From assembly GCA_017592665.1 (NCBI GenBank), contig JAGFNW010000062.1:1-32964 (forward strand): a DNA stretch of 32,964 nucleotides, written 5' to 3'. Source of the DNA: Streptosporangiaceae bacterium NEAU-GS5. Its GTDB lineage: Bacteria > Actinomycetota > Actinomycetes > Streptosporangiales > Streptosporangiaceae. The position numbers were made by a program, and so were the translations under genes. Under the pieces are notes generated by a model. It worked only from the letters and a program-made list of their open reading frames with translations. It was not told the origin of the DNA and searched no databases. Within the stretch, counting starts at the first letter, position 1, and every line of letters starts with the position of its first letter. Shown one piece after another: positions 32,674 through 32,964 of the stretch.

Positions 32674-32871
32674 TCATGGAGGCGGCATGTCGCGTGCAGC
32701 GTGGGAATGCGTGGGCAGGGCAGTCTCGCGAGTCGGGTCGATGTGGTCGGCGAGGTAGATCATGACGGCCTCGGCGGTCATGCCGAACGCGGCGGCCACC
32801 AGCTTGGGATCGAGGGTGCTGACCAGGTCGACCAGGCGGGTGCTGCGCAGCGTTCGGGGTGAGACGCCACA
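32674..32871 (-). pseudogene. Tyrosine integrase C-terminal tail
   Basis: On the minus strand, directly inside the terminal repeat, the frame reads CGVSPRTLRSTRLVDLVSTL, DPKLVAAAFGMTAEAVMIYL, ADHIDPTR, and stops at 32674-32676. This is the end I know from actinobacterial site-specific integrases (RT-xRLxxLVxxxDPKLVAxAFGM..E.VxxYLxDHxD). The upstream catalytic domain is missing because the 93-bp repeat begins at 32872 with an in-frame TGA. The gene was cut by the element whose end is that repeat. Confidence 0.7.
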
Positions 32872-32964
32872 GGGGGTTCACCCCGAAGTGTGGACACCAG
32901 CTGTCATGCGGCGAGTAGCACCTTAGCGGAGTGCTGCTCATGCTCGATCGGACTGCGATAGCTC
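32872..32964. repeat. Right copy of 93-bp terminal inverted repeat
   Basis: Exact reverse complement of bases 1-93. Its inner edge (32871/32872) splits an integrase gene. On the minus strand the inner 13 bases, GGGGTGAACCCCC, form a short palindrome-like end, and GTGTCCACACTTC lies before it, as at IS3-like termini. Confidence 0.9.

Noticed and set aside
1-32964. Whole window as a complete linear plasmid with terminal inverted repeats
   Set aside because: Repeats are only 93 bp, cut into recombinase genes, and no replication, telomere (tap/tpg) or partition genes are seen; IS copies at assembly ends explain it better.

Overview
The window is high-GC DNA with actinomycete codon use (GC-rich third positions, frequent GTG starts). 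Its protein families are typical of Streptomyces/Streptosporangiales-type actinobacteria: a SAV_2336-type vWA protein, VMAP, Trypco1, an actinobacterial NACHT with Gly-Leu membrane repeats, and a LAL/LuxR regulator. No housekeeping gene, tRNA, rRNA or replication gene was seen. It reads as an accessory region or mobile-element graveyard built around conflict/immunity-type genes. The exact chromosomal or plasmid setting cannot be told.

The first and last 93 bases are a perfect inverted repeat. Each copy stops abruptly next to a different recombinase gene (a recombinase trio on the left, an integrase tail on the right). The sequence therefore probably runs into two copies of one multicopy element at its ends.

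1-5.3 kb is a nest of elements. A trio of overlapping tyrosine recombinase genes (RIT-type) ends in a 14-bp inverted repeat and abuts a group II intron reverse transcriptase cut at its RT motif 4. The intron 3' end (domain V, and domain VI with a bulged branch-point A) is intact and sits inside an IS1380-family transposase gene, which itself carries a frameshift.

5.4-15.7 kb holds a Ser/Thr kinase fragment fused to a 5'-truncated IS66 transposase and a 568-aa protein with a zinc-knuckle-like N-terminus and a ParB-like motif. A low-content stretch with tiny and decayed ORFs follows. Next come a 420-aa Cys/His-rich membrane protein, divergent from an AbiV fragment that an IS110 element cuts, then a second truncated IS66 copy in inverse orientation and the 3' half of an integrase-core transposase.

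16.0-23.7 kb is the best intact system, a four-gene minus-strand operon: Trypco1, trypsin-like protease with VMAP C-terminal domain, MoxR AAA+ ATPase, and a 1555-aa protein. The last joins a SAV_2336-type vWA module to a complete LAL-type STAND/LuxR transcription regulator. The genes overlap by a few bases. By analogy with vWA-MoxR-VMAP conflict systems, a MoxR/vWA pair would sense or remodel a target and license the protease. Here the sensor protein also carries its own DNA-binding domain. Base composition changes visibly at the join (about 18.7 kb).

23.8-29.5 kb starts divergently with a small membrane ORF overlapping an AAA ATPase fragment, then a much-decayed transposase and a truncated hypothetical gene. 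It continues with an apparently intact membrane NACHT NTPase, a small membrane-anchored protein, and two serine-resolvase remnants. 29.5-32.0 kb is an IS21 element with intact istA and 3'-truncated istB. The right edge carries one intact small hypothetical gene with a good promoter/RBS and the 3' tail of an integrase gene, cut at the terminal repeat.
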